Of a stretch of DNA of 64,000 bases, positions 42,915-51,679 are shown in pieces. Each line of letters starts with the position of its first letter. The stretch's first letter is position 1. The stretch comes from an uncultured Kordiimonas sp. (GTDB lineage Bacteria; Pseudomonadota; Alphaproteobacteria; Sphingomonadales; Kordiimonadaceae). The notes under the pieces are model-generated. The model ran no database searches and was not told the origin of the DNA. It worked only from the letters and a program-made list of their open reading frames with translations. Both the position numbers and the translations under genes were made by a program. Location of the stretch: the NCBI GenBank assembly GCA_947500295.1, contig CANMRM010000003.1:248001-312000 (forward strand), given 5' to 3'.

Positions 42915-43259
42915 ATGGCAAAGCTCACGGATCGGCGTCACAGGATCACGCTCATGTCTGAAGCTGTCTCTATTGGAGCAGGCGGGCGGTCGGTCGTGAC
43001 CACCCCGCTTATTGGCGATGTGTGGGCGGCGGTCTCTGCCCACGGCAGCCATTTGACGATGCGGGGCGGGCGCCAAACAGACCCAACGCAGGTGTCGTTT
43101 ACGGTTGCCTACGTGCCTGAATATCTGTCCACTAAATCGATCAAATTCAAAAGCCTGCGATATCAGGTCAAGAGCTGGCGCCGGACGCATCACCTTCTGG
43201 ATGAAATTACGTTCGAAACATCGCAAATCGAAGGGCAAATGGAAGGAGCCGTACCATGA
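42915..43259 (+). CDS. Phage head-tail closure protein (SPP1 gp16/HK97 gp7-like)
   Basis: The 114-residue protein has the family beta-barrel pattern: LTDRRHRITLMSEAVSIGAGGRSV, GDVWAAVSAHGS, SFTVAYVPEYLSTKSIKF, LRYQVKSWRR. It seals the filled head and receives the tail. The ATG at 42915 is preferred to an in-frame TTG at 42909. Confidence 0.82.
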   Translation: MAKLTDRRHRITLMSEAVSIGAGGRSVVTTPLIGDVWAAVSAHGSHLTMRGGRQTDPTQVSFTVAYVPEYLSTKSIKFKSLRYQVKSWRRTHHLLDEITFETSQIEGQMEGAVP

Positions 43260-43669
43260 CAGCTCTGGCTGGCCACAAATTGCAGGAAGCCGTGTACAGC
43301 ATGCTGACCCTGTCACAATCCCTTGCGTTGAAGTTTGCGGGAATCTTCGATCAACCTCCGGCTGACGCTGGTTACCCCTACATAGAATTAGGGGATATGT
43401 CAGCGAACAGGGCCGCGCTTAAGGATCGCTCCGCCGATGCAATAACATTTGCCGTCACAGTTTGGTCCAATGAGCAAAGCCAGATGCAGGTCAGGGAACT
43501 CATGGCTGATGTCGATGCTGTGCTCTCGGGTCAGGTACCGAGCATTGTTGGACTGGATAGCCTTGGCTTGCGGCTGACCAGCGCAAACGTCGTTCGGCAG
43601 TTTGCAGATCGGCAGGCACTCTACAAAGGGCAACTGATGTATTCAGCTCAATTGTATGAGCAAACCTGA
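43256..43669 (+). CDS. DUF3168 tail-completion protein
   Basis: The 137-residue protein fits DUF3168 (LQEAVYSMLTLSQSLALKF, GYPYIELGDMSANRAALKDRSADAITFAVTVWSNEQSQMQVRELMADVDAVL). The family caps the tail tube at the head side. Overlaps the preceding gene by four bases. Confidence 0.88.
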   Translation: MTALAGHKLQEAVYSMLTLSQSLALKFAGIFDQPPADAGYPYIELGDMSANRAALKDRSADAITFAVTVWSNEQSQMQVRELMADVDAVLSGQVPSIVGLDSLGLRLTSANVVRQFADRQALYKGQLMYSAQLYEQT

Positions 43670-43678
43670 AGGGCTGGG

Positions 43679-43969
43679 CTAGGCGGTGATCTCGCCGTCT
43701 GAGGCTTTGGGCCGGACCGACATTTCGCGACAGTCTTCACACCGCATACGGCGACGTCCACGTTCCATCAGTCGTTCGAACACAGATCGCTGGAAATAGT
43801 GTCCACACTGGTTGCACCGTTCTTTTTTGTGACGAACCACGAACAAAACAAACATGGCCAGAGCACAGCAATAAAGAAGCAGAGCGCTCCAATGGATCGC
43901 AGGGCCAGTCATCAGGAATGTCCCAAAAAAGAAAAGTAGAGCACCAAGGATGTAGTCGAACTTGCTCAT
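43679..43969 (-). CDS. 96-residue membrane protein with zinc-ribbon-like tail (moron)
   Basis: A minus-strand gene inside the tail operon. Two TM helices (IHWSALLLYCCALAMFVLFVV preceded by ILGALLFFFGTFLMTGP) are followed by a cytoplasmic Cys4 motif (CNQCGHYF...RCEDCREM) and a basic stretch (MERGRRRM). GGAAG precedes the ATG. Unrelated to particle assembly; probably expressed in the lysogen. Confidence 0.7.
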   Translation of the reverse strand: MSKFDYILGALLFFFGTFLMTGPAIHWSALLLYCCALAMFVLFVVRHKKERCNQCGHYFQRSVFERLMERGRRRMRCEDCREMSVRPKASDGEITA

Positions 43970-44198
43970 AGTCTTCCGGTCGTAGTGAAAAGTGACGCAT
44001 TTTCTACGGTCAAAATTCAAATTCGTCGAGCCCAAAATGAGCAGTCAACATATTGATCTGACCTACCCGGTATTTTGAAGGTTTTGAAGTTAACAAACCG
44101 TTAACAACTGTAAAAAACAATTTCTAATTGTGCGGGGTAATCTGCCCAGCCACATCGTCGAATTAATTCATCAACATTCAATCATTAAGGAGAGGCGC
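43970..44198. other. AT-rich gap before the tail-tube gene
   Basis: About 230 bp of AT-rich DNA without a gene. It separates the divergent moron and the tail-tube gene and probably holds promoters for both; the strong AAGGAGAGG ribosome site at its end fits a highly made tube protein. Confidence 0.45.
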
Positions 44199-44606
44199 AT
44201 GCCTGTACAAAAAGGGAAAGAATTCTTGCTTCAGGTGGACGATGGGGCGGGCGGCTATGCCACTGTGGGTGGCTTCACCAGCAACAGCTTTACAATCAAT
44301 GGCAGCCCCATTGATATCACCAGCAAGGATTCGGCGGGCTTCCGGGAGTCACTCGACGGCGGAGCGAATATTTCCATTGAAACCAGTGGTAGTGGCGTTT
44401 TTGTCGGGGACCCGGAATTCACATCAGTTCATACGGCTGCTCTTGCAGGTTCTCACCTGGATGCGCGTGTAACTGTACCGGGTTTTATGACCTATACAGG
44501 CCCTTTCATTGTTTCTTCTCTGGGGTTTACCGGAGAAACCGAGGGGGCTGTCACTTATGACATCCAGCTCCAGTCAGCTGGTTCAATTACCGCAGCCGTC
44601 ATCTAA
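44199..44606 (+). CDS. Major tail-tube protein (TP901-1/GTA g9-like)
   Basis: The 135-residue protein matches the tail-tube family: KGKEFLLQVDDGAGGYATVGGFTSNSFTINGSPIDITSKDSAGFRESLDGG, then SIETSGSGVF and EGAVTYDIQLQSAGSI. It polymerises into the DNA channel. Confidence 0.92.
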   Translation: MPVQKGKEFLLQVDDGAGGYATVGGFTSNSFTINGSPIDITSKDSAGFRESLDGGANISIETSGSGVFVGDPEFTSVHTAALAGSHLDARVTVPGFMTYTGPFIVSSLGFTGETEGAVTYDIQLQSAGSITAAVI

Positions 44607-44622
44607 GGTCCGGGGTCTACAC

Positions 44623-44964
44623 ATGGCTAAATCCATAAGCGGAGAAACGAGCCTGCAGGTTGGTAAAAGGCGCCAGCGGCTCAGGCTTGATATCGGAACA
44701 ATGATTGACCTCGAGGACTATTTCTCCATGGGGTTGGTTCCTTTCCTCTCGAAGCGGTTGCCGGAGTTTCGTCTGAAAGACCTGGCCGTTCTATATCTCG
44801 CGATGACGGGGAAGGACTTTTCAGACGAGGCGTTGCAGAAGGCGGCAGTCAAAACTCTGGTCAATGCAGGGTTGGCGGAATCCGCGACAGCTGTTTCCCG
44901 CTGCCTGGAAATGACGCTCCTGCCAGATAGCAACAAACAGGAACCATCGCCGGGAAAGTCCTAG
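44623..44964 (+). CDS. Tail assembly chaperone, short form (GTA TAC family)
   Basis: The 113-residue protein is of the Phage_TAC_11/GTA g10 type: SLQVGKRRQRLRLDIGTMIDLEDYFSMGL, FRLKDLAVLYLAMTGKDFSDEAL. It coats the tape measure while the tube is built. Its last codons contain the slippery sequence GGGAAAG (44952-44958), giving a longer -1 product. Confidence 0.87.
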   Translation: MAKSISGETSLQVGKRRQRLRLDIGTMIDLEDYFSMGLVPFLSKRLPEFRLKDLAVLYLAMTGKDFSDEALQKAAVKTLVNAGLAESATAVSRCLEMTLLPDSNKQEPSPGKS

Positions 44965-45197
44965 AAGCCCCATCTGCGGACACTGGTGGCGCCGAAGGGC
45001 AGCACGACAACATCGATTGGCAAATTTTGTTGAAGGCTTCTGCGGTTCTCGGATGGCGCGCGGAAGAAGTGTACCCCATGACAATACCTGAACTCCTGAT
45101 TGCCCTTGACGGCGCGCGGCAGGCCCGCGGTATCGCGGAAAAAGCGCGTCCCATGTCGAAATCAAGACTTCTTGAACTTGTGGAGCAAACCAAATGA
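44931..45197 (+). CDS. -1 frame extension of the tail chaperone (rcc01693-like)
   Basis: This frame has no good start in its first half; it is open from 44931. After a -1 slip at 44958 it adds 79 residues, giving a 191-residue long form. The added part has DWQILLKASAVLGWRAEEVYPMTIPELLIALDGARQAR, the pattern of the second GTA tail chaperone (PF09550-type). An internal ATG at 45078 could give only a stub. It overlaps the tape-measure start by ATGA. Confidence 0.75.
   Translation, partial: QQTGTIAGKVLEAPSADTGGAEGQHDNIDWQILLKASAVLGWRAEEVYPMTIPELLIALDGARQARGIAEKARPMSKSRLLELVEQTK
44952..44958 (+). other. Programmed -1 frameshift site GGGAAAG
   Basis: In the reading frame of the chaperone this is G-GGA-AAG, the same heptamer used in lambda G/GT. 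It lies four bases before the short form's stop codon (44962-44964) inside a 30-bp region open in both frames. A -1 slip joins the chaperone to the frame ending at 45197. Confidence 0.75.
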
Positions 45198-46141
45198 CTA
45201 TTGTGGATGCGGCCAACATCGGCGGTCAAACCAGTTTTGGTGGTATGAGCGACCGCCTGACTGCACTGGGCCAGGAGCTGGCCATTGGCGGGCAGGACCT
45301 CGCAGCATTGGCCGAGTTGTTTGGTGCGAACCCATCGCTCGAGCCTCTCATGAAGCCCACCCAACTGATTGGCTCGACGCTGTTTGAACTGGGGAAAAAA
45401 CTGGCCGGCCAGACCGGGGCCGATGAGGCTGCAACCGGCCCTGGCGCATTGGGCACACCAGGCACAACAACCAGCGGGACAGACGAAGCGGATGGACTGG
45501 AGAGCCTGCAGCAGCAGATGACTGAGCGTAAGCAGATATATGCCGACTTTTTCAAAGCGGTTACGGCTATGGAAAAAAAGAACGCGGAAGATGCGATGAA
45601 GCTTGAGGAAGAAAAAAACCAGGCTGCCATAGAAAGCTTGGGCGCCCTTCTGGGGGAAACAATTCTCGGCAGTAAAAAAATGGCAAAGATCCAGAGAGCT
45701 CATGCGCGGTTCAAAGTGATACGCGACGGCGCGGAAGCGATTATGACCGCGACCAAATCCCTGCCGTGGCCGCTTAATTTGCCGGCAATCGCTTTCGCGA
45801 CAATAATGGGCAAAAAGCAGGAAGCTGTGGTCAACCAGGCGCATGCCGGGCTCGACAGAGTGCCGGCAACGGCGACATATCTTCTCGAAAAAGGCGAGCG
45901 GGTGATCGGCAGACGGCTCAATCAGGACCTGAGCAGTTTTCTGACAGCATCCAATGATGCTGTGGCTGGCGGCACTATCGATCGCTCGGTCAGACGCTCC
46001 AGTACTTTCAATCCCACTATCAATCTGTCGATTGGTGGTGGTGCCACCGACGATGCAGTGCTGGCAAACCGCGGCGCAGTAGAAACCATGATCCGCGAAA
46101 TTTATGCGGACTATGCGCTGCAATCACCTTTTGGCGCTTAA
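45194..46141 (+). CDS. Short tape-measure protein
   Basis: The 315-residue protein has a helical, Glu/Lys-rich middle (KQIYADFFKAVTAMEKKNAEDAMKLEEEKNQAAIES), a hydrophobic segment, and the diagnostic tape-measure end AHAGLDRVPATATYLLEKGERVIGRRLNQDL. At ~1.5 A per residue it would set a tail of roughly 45-50 nm, short like those of GTAs. Confidence 0.82.
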   Translation: MTIVDAANIGGQTSFGGMSDRLTALGQELAIGGQDLAALAELFGANPSLEPLMKPTQLIGSTLFELGKKLAGQTGADEAATGPGALGTPGTTTSGTDEADGLESLQQQMTERKQIYADFFKAVTAMEKKNAEDAMKLEEEKNQAAIESLGALLGETILGSKKMAKIQRAHARFKVIRDGAEAIMTATKSLPWPLNLPAIAFATIMGKKQEAVVNQAHAGLDRVPATATYLLEKGERVIGRRLNQDLSSFLTASNDAVAGGTIDRSVRRSSTFNPTINLSIGGGATDDAVLANRGAVETMIREIYADYALQSPFGA

Positions 46142-46183
46142 GCACGCCCCCGCTACAGCCTCCCATTCCAGGATCAACCGATT

Positions 46184-46684
46184 ATGCCAAGCCCAGCCTT
46201 TTCATCGTTGACGGCGATGCCGGCCACGCCGGTACCCGCCGCCATACGCATCAATTCCCGACAGCGCACACGGGTTTCGCAGGCGGAAAGCGGCAGGATA
46301 CTCAGCGGCACCTATGGCGGGCAGTTTTTTGAAGCATCCCTCGTGTATGCACCAATGAAACGCGATGCTGCGGCTCCGCTCATTGCCTTTCTTCAATCAA
46401 GGCGAGGGCGCGACAGTATTTTCAAGGTAGAGCTGACAGGCTTTCGCACATCGGCAGGAGCTGAAGTCGCCAACTTTCTAAACTATGATGACGACACCAA
46501 ACTGCATCTGATCACGGCCACCTCGCCAACACTGGAAACCTATCCAACGGCAAGAGCCACGGGCGGCGTACACCACACCGACACCGTTTTTATGCGCGCC
46601 TCGCTCGCTCGCGATGTGCAGCAGATTTCGCTCGACCGCGACGGACTTATCCGGCTTGAAGTCGATCTTGTGGAAAGGCTCTGA
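46184..46684 (+). CDS. Distal-tail-type phage protein
   Basis: The 166-residue protein contains SGTYGGQFFEASLVYAPMKRDAAAPLIAFLQSRRGRDSIFKVEL and RASLARDVQQISLDRDGLIRLEVDL, the pattern of small distal-tail proteins that follow the tape measure in lambda-like and Chi-like siphophages. It would cap the tube and hold the tail tip. Confidence 0.68.
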   Translation: MPSPAFSSLTAMPATPVPAAIRINSRQRTRVSQAESGRILSGTYGGQFFEASLVYAPMKRDAAAPLIAFLQSRRGRDSIFKVELTGFRTSAGAEVANFLNYDDDTKLHLITATSPTLETYPTARATGGVHHTDTVFMRASLARDVQQISLDRDGLIRLEVDLVERL

Positions 46685-46685
46685 C

Positions 46686-47270
46686 ATGCTGACGGTACCT
46701 TCGGCGGTCCAGACCGCCCTCAGCGCTGAAACAAACGGGTTTGCCTGGCTGGTGAAACTGGGCGATGACCTGCATTACACCAATCACGCGGTTGATATTT
46801 CATATTCGGGCGACGCCTATCAAAGCACGGGTGATCTCCTCAGATTGCCTGCCATCACTCGAGAGCGCCGGATAAAACTGCAGAGCGTCACCATAGAGTT
46901 TTCCAATGCAGATGGAATCATGTCCTTCAATCTGCGCCACAAGTTCAATGATGGCACGATGGCGTATGAGCCTTACGACCGCACCGGCGATCCCTGCGAG
47001 ATTTTTCTGGCTTTCCTGGATGACGCCGGAGCTCTTATCGCCGGTGACGCCATCAGTCTTTACAAGGGTGCTCTTGATACCTGGACCGAGCGCGACAGCG
47101 AAGCCAGTTCCACACTTTCCGTCAAAGTTACCAGCCCCTGGTCAAAGCCCAATCTGACGGCCGGGCGTATCACCAGCGATCACAACCAAAAAGACAATTA
47201 CCCGGGCGATGAGTTTTTCGAATTTGCGCACGAAGAAAAGAACACCATCGGATGGGGAGCGGAGGCCTAA
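46686..47270 (+). CDS. DUF2163-like tail-tip protein
   Basis: The 194-residue protein has WLVKLGDDLHYTNHAVDISYSGDAYQSTGDLLRLPAITRERRIKLQSVTIEFSNADG and a closing FFEFAHEEKNTIGWG. It resembles the phage/GTA tail-hub accessory family (DUF2163, GTA g13). Its stop codon overlaps the next start (TAATG). Confidence 0.68.
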   Translation: MLTVPSAVQTALSAETNGFAWLVKLGDDLHYTNHAVDISYSGDAYQSTGDLLRLPAITRERRIKLQSVTIEFSNADGIMSFNLRHKFNDGTMAYEPYDRTGDPCEIFLAFLDDAGALIAGDAISLYKGALDTWTERDSEASSTLSVKVTSPWSKPNLTAGRITSDHNQKDNYPGDEFFEFAHEEKNTIGWGAEA

Positions 47271-50200
47271 TGGGACTGTTGAGTTTCGTCGGTAAGTTGC
47301 TTGGATTGCAGAGTACACCCAACCAGAAAATCGAGTTGACAAAGTCCGCAACGGCTGCGGGCCTGCCGATCATTTATGGCCGCCGCAGGGTCGATGCCAT
47401 CACCGTCCTGAAGCGCGTTTCCAATCAGGCGGCGCCAACAATTGGAAACGGGAGCGCAGCGGTTGTGTCGCGTGGCCCAGACAACCGCCCGGATCCGCTT
47501 GATCACAACAACTGGCTGCACCGAATTGATGTTTGGGGGCAGGGACCGATTGAGGCCATAGAACACTTCTGGATTGACGGTGACCTTGATGGTCACAAGC
47601 GCTTTAAAAACAACCGACCCTATTTTCGGGCAGCTTCCATGGTGGGCAGCCTTGATCAAACCGCGCTTACAGGCCTGTCGGCCGCTGCGCCGCAATGGGG
47701 CGCAAGCCATCGTGGTCAGGGCGTTGCCTACTCATGGACGCGCTTTTTCAATTCCAGCAAATACCCGCAGTATCGTGCGGAACCCGCGCTTAGGGCTCAA
47801 ATCAAAGGTCTGAAGCTTTATGACCCTCGCCAGGACCCTGCTCATGGTGGGGCCGGCACTCAGGACTTTTCGAACGACGCCAACTGGGCCTTCAGCAACA
47901 ACCGGGCACTGGTTGTTCTGAATTATCTTATGTCTGCGCATGGGCTGGCTGCGGATGAAGCCGAACTGGACATGCAAAGCTTTATTGGCGCCGCAGATAT
48001 ATGCGACCAACAGGTCAATATTCCCCCGGTGGTGACAAACCAGTCCGGCAGTGCGATCCCGGACTGGTACAACTGGTTCACCGGCGAGCGGATCACTATC
48101 GATATTGATGATATCTATCCAACATACCGCCCACTGCAATCAGGTTCTCAACAAAACAGATACGAGGCCGACGCGGTCATTGACCCCAAAGATGATGTCG
48201 TTCGAAATCTGGAGCGCCTGCTTGAGGAGTTCGGTTGGTCCCTGAGCTGGTCAAATGGCCGCCACAGGCTGGTCATCGAAGATGGAACCAGCACACCGGT
48301 GATGACCATCACCGAAGATGACATCCTCGGGGGCTGGGCTATGGAGCGCGGGAGCCGCTCGCAGCGGTTTAACCGGGTTACTGTTGAGTTCCCCAATGCC
48401 AATAAAAACTACGAAGATGATACCGTTTCCTGGCCGGAACGAAATTCGACCGAATTCGCCGCTTTCAAAGCGGAAGATGGCGGCCGGGAACTGCATACGA
48501 ATGTTTCGCTTTCAACCGTCACAGACTTTTATCGCGCCAAAGCTTATGCCGAATTGCATGTGCGGCGCAGCCGCGTCGGTGAGCGTATCAAAGGGCTCCG
48601 GCTGGCGCCGCGTGCCCTGTTGCTGGAACCAGGTGATGTGGTGGCAATGGATTATGCTGCCAAAGGGTTTTCAGCACCGGGCGATATGTTCCTTGTTGAG
48701 CGGGTCAGCGTCAGCGGCACGCTGGAAGTGAGTGCAGACCTGGTAAGATATGACACCAGCATCTACGGTGCCGAAACACCCGACAACGAACCATTGGGTC
48801 CTAATGACGACAACGAGGACCCCTTCGCTGACCCCAATGCCATTTCAAACCTGAGTGCCGTTGAATATCACACAGGCAAGGCTGATGGGTCCGTTGTTAG
48901 CGGCATTTCACTCAGTTGGGATGCGCCCACGTCCGGAGTGCCGGTAGAGCACATCGAAGTTAAATGGCGGGACAAGGCCGACGCGGCGCTTGCCGCCAAT
49001 GATGATTATGAAGGCACAATTGTGCTGGACGAAGACGCGACGGCCTGTCGTATTCCAAATCTCGTCGATGACAGACAGTACCGCGTCGTGGTCTCTTATG
49101 TGACCCGCCTGCGCCAGCGGTCCATCGATGCGATTGTTGACCCGGTTGACCTGACGGCAACCACCATCAGCAAGCTGGACAGTGTCGAAGACGGAGCGAC
49201 CCGTACCGTGTTCCGTGGGCAGTTCAGCGCCGCGACACTCTATCTGCGCGGGGATGTGGTGACGTCCGACGGCTCGTCTTATGTGTTCATTTCAACCATA
49301 CCTGCCGTTGGTACCGCGCTTTCCGACCCGCTATACTGGGAGTTGCTGGCGAGCGTTGGTGCAGACGGTGCTGCCGGCACCAACGGCGGCTATTTTGATA
49401 TCATGTTCAGGCGGTCGGCGGGCCAGCCCGCGACACCTACAGGCGACCAGCCTGCCGGATGGTCAGATGGGCCACCGGTTGCGGATGGCAACCCACTCTG
49501 GATGATCAAGGGACTGAAGAGCGCTGACGACCTTTTGATCGGCAGTTGGTCAACCCCGCAGGAGATTGGTGGTTCCGGCCTCGAAATCGAATATTCCATT
49601 AATGGCCTCGATGGCTGGCACAGCATTTTTCAGCCCGGCGACCTATATATGCGGCAACGTTTGTCTGGCGGCGGCTGGTCTGCGGCAATGCGCATTGTTG
49701 GCGAAAAAGGTGACGCCGGTGCAGACGGCAACGATGGCGTGCAGGGTCCAGGGGGGCCGCAAGGGCCGTCGGGCTCAGATGGTTCGGATGGCTCAGATGG
49801 TTCTGACGGCTTCACCATCAGTGCATCACCAACCGCCCTGACGGTTTTGACGACATCCAACGGTGTGCCCAAAAGCGGCGAGTTGCCGGCGACCAGCCAG
49901 ATACAGCTGTTGCAAGGAAACACGGACCGGACAACAGCCGCCAGCTACAGCCGTACGGCTGTCAATTGCAATGCATCCGTTAGCAGTAATGGCCTTGTGA
50001 CCGTAAACAGCTTGTCTGCGGACAGCGGATATGTGGACGTAACCGCCAGTTATAACGGCGCAAATGTTAAAATCCGCATCACTTTCGTGAAAGCAAAACA
50101 GGGCGACGCGGCCACTTCGATTGAGGTCGGTGCAAACGTTGTCAACAGCTCCAGTTACGGCGTATCGGCCGGCCCCGTTAGCCTTTCTCTAGGGTCTGGC

Positions 50201-50488
50201 GGGACTGTCGAGATTGATGGCTTCGTGACCTATACAAGCTCCCCGCTAGGGCATTCGCAGACCGTGAAAGTGCAATACAGCACCAACAGCGGCGGCAGTT
50301 GGATCGATATTGGTTCAGCCTCCGCGGGCAATCCTTACGATGGGTTTGCTGGAGTTGCCGTTATCAGCCGTTCTCGGGCCGGTCCGTCGACTCCGACAAC
50401 CTGGCAATTCAGGATGCTGGCCAAAAGCAGTGGTGGAACAATTTTTGAACTTGCCGGGAATTCCAACATGCGGGTGCAGTGGGTATGA
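47270..50488 (+). CDS. Central tail-tip / host-specificity protein (lambda J-like)
   Basis: The 1072-residue protein has a hub domain at the N-terminus (GLPIIYGRRRVDAITVLKRV, IEHFWIDGDLDGHKR, RVTVEFPNANKNYEDDTVSWP), a fibronectin-like segment (ISLSWDAPTSGVPVEHIEVKWRDK), a short collagen-like repeat (GEKGDAGADGNDGVQGPGG then SDGSDGSDG) and Ig/beta-rich receptor-binding end modules. It contacts the host surface. The collagen stretch is a likely recombination point for swapping tips. Confidence 0.87.
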   Translation: MGLLSFVGKLLGLQSTPNQKIELTKSATAAGLPIIYGRRRVDAITVLKRVSNQAAPTIGNGSAAVVSRGPDNRPDPLDHNNWLHRIDVWGQGPIEAIEHFWIDGDLDGHKRFKNNRPYFRAASMVGSLDQTALTGLSAAAPQWGASHRGQGVAYSWTRFFNSSKYPQYRAEPALRAQIKGLKLYDPRQDPAHGGAGTQDFSNDANWAFSNNRALVVLNYLMSAHGLAADEAELDMQSFIGAADICDQQVNIPPVVTNQSGSAIPDWYNWFTGERITIDIDDIYPTYRPLQSGSQQNRYEADAVIDPKDDVVRNLERLLEEFGWSLSWSNGRHRLVIEDGTSTPVMTITEDDILGGWAMERGSRSQRFNRVTVEFPNANKNYEDDTVSWPERNSTEFAAFKAEDGGRELHTNVSLSTVTDFYRAKAYAELHVRRSRVGERIKGLRLAPRALLLEPGDVVAMDYAAKGFSAPGDMFLVERVSVSGTLEVSADLVRYDTSIYGAETPDNEPLGPNDDNEDPFADPNAISNLSAVEYHTGKADGSVVSGISLSWDAPTSGVPVEHIEVKWRDKADAALAANDDYEGTIVLDEDATACRIPNLVDDRQYRVVVSYVTRLRQRSIDAIVDPVDLTATTISKLDSVEDGATRTVFRGQFSAATLYLRGDVVTSDGSSYVFISTIPAVGTALSDPLYWELLASVGADGAAGTNGGYFDIMFRRSAGQPATPTGDQPAGWSDGPPVADGNPLWMIKGLKSADDLLIGSWSTPQEIGGSGLEIEYSINGLDGWHSIFQPGDLYMRQRLSGGGWSAAMRIVGEKGDAGADGNDGVQGPGGPQGPSGSDGSDGSDGSDGFTISASPTALTVLTTSNGVPKSGELPATSQIQLLQGNTDRTTAASYSRTAVNCNASVSSNGLVTVNSLSADSGYVDVTASYNGANVKIRITFVKAKQGDAATSIEVGANVVNSSSYGVSAGPVSLSLGSGGTVEIDGFVTYTSSPLGHSQTVKVQYSTNSGGSWIDIGSASAGNPYDGFAGVAVISRSRAGPSTPTTWQFRMLAKSSGGTIFELAGNSNMRVQWV

Positions 50489-51024
50489 TCGCAGTTTTCA
50501 GCAAAAAAACAGGGGTATTGGAGCAAGTCGTCCATTCGCTTGACGGCGTAGACAAGCGAGGAAAAGCCACTTGCCCCGCACCGGATGGGTGGGAGGAAAC
50601 ACATGAGTGGGACCCCCGCGCCCGGTGCTTTGTCAAAGGCTTGTTTCTACAGGAAAAAGCGACGGCGAAGCGATCCGTAGACCGGAAGGCTGAGGAGCAA
50701 TATGCAGCCGTTGTCCGCGGGGGTATTATTGGATCCCGGATTGAACCAGCAAAACACGCGGAAGCTGTCAGGTTTCTGTCAGAAGCAAATTCGGTTGAGG
50801 ACAATTATCCTCTCCTGCGGGCTGAAGTCGGGTTGACTGGGGACACCATCGATGATGTTGCTCGTATCATCGCTTCCAAGCCCAAAAAGGCGCTTGAGCG
50901 GATGAAACGTGCTTCGTGCAAAATAGAACCAGCTCGATTGCTTGCGCGCCAAGCAATAGATGCCGCGGATACCAAAAGTGATATCGCCCGGGTTCTCAAC
51001 TCTTTGACTTTCCCGGACATCTGA
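50485..51024 (+). CDS. Tail-fibre-associated hypothetical protein
   Basis: The 179-residue protein starts with ATGA overlap on the tip gene. Its start (MIAVFSKKTGVLEQVVHSLDGVD) is typical of small tail-fibre connector proteins, and its second half is helical (TIDDVARIIASKPKKALERMKRA). No firm family is recognised. Confidence 0.6.
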   Translation: MIAVFSKKTGVLEQVVHSLDGVDKRGKATCPAPDGWEETHEWDPRARCFVKGLFLQEKATAKRSVDRKAEEQYAAVVRGGIIGSRIEPAKHAEAVRFLSEANSVEDNYPLLRAEVGLTGDTIDDVARIIASKPKKALERMKRASCKIEPARLLARQAIDAADTKSDIARVLNSLTFPDI

Positions 51025-51062
51025 GCGCGCCGGCTGCGCCGGAAACAGGAGATTTCCATCCC

Positions 51063-51428
51063 ATGAAAAAACGTTTTTTGTCCGCGAAAGCGGCAGTTGC
51101 AGCGGCCATTGGCCGCTTTTTTTATGTCCGGCCTGCGCTCAAGCGGGCAATTCTGGTGCTGATGCTTTTCTTGCCATTCGCGGCGGTCAGCCATCTGGTT
51201 GCTGTGCCCGGCATTGCTGTATGTGCTGCAGTTTTTCTTCTGGCCTTTTTTTGGGGGATGGGAGCCGAGCGGGCCGCGCTCGATTGGGATCCTGTTTTCT
51301 CGCTGCCCCCTGTGAAAAGCATTGCTTTCTGGCGCTGGCAACCCCTTGAACGCAAGCGATTTAAAGCGGTTTCGCTGGTTTTGGCTTTCAGCACTTCAGT
51401 GGTGTTTTTAGCAAAGGCGCTGGCATGA
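51063..51428 (+). CDS. Membrane protein of the lysis block
   Basis: The 121-residue protein has three hydrophobic segments (ILVLMLFLPFAAVSHLVAVPG, IAVCAAVFLLAFFWGMG, AVSLVLAFSTSVVFLAKALA) and a basic N-terminus. It precedes, with ATGA overlap, a second small membrane protein and an M15 peptidase, so it may be a holin or antiholin; this is inference from place. Confidence 0.6.
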   Translation: MKKRFLSAKAAVAAAIGRFFYVRPALKRAILVLMLFLPFAAVSHLVAVPGIAVCAAVFLLAFFWGMGAERAALDWDPVFSLPPVKSIAFWRWQPLERKRFKAVSLVLAFSTSVVFLAKALA

Positions 51429-51679
51429 CGGCGGCGCACCGGAAACGTGAATACGGGGACGGCACCGCCGCCCTGCCTGATGCCTTTTCAGGGGAGGGTA
51501 GCAACACCGCAAACGCCGCCCTTCTGCGCGCAACTCTGGCGTTTGATCGCATTGAGCGACACGAAATTGAATGCAGCAAACGCTGGGCAATCGTGATCAA
51601 GCTGATGTTGCTGGTGCTCGCACAGCTCGGTGGCCTCCTCCTCTTTTTATTGTCCGACAAACTGGGATGGTTTTCATGA
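51425..51679 (+). CDS. C-terminal-anchored small membrane protein of the lysis block
   Basis: The 84-residue protein has a long amphipathic helix with one TM segment near the end (VIKLMLLVLAQLGGLLLFLLSD). It is coupled (ATGA) to genes on both sides. The layout resembles haemolysin-XhlA-like or spanin-like phage proteins, but no motif settles it. Confidence 0.6.
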   Translation: MTAAHRKREYGDGTAALPDAFSGEGSNTANAALLRATLAFDRIERHEIECSKRWAIVIKLMLLVLAQLGGLLLFLLSDKLGWFS

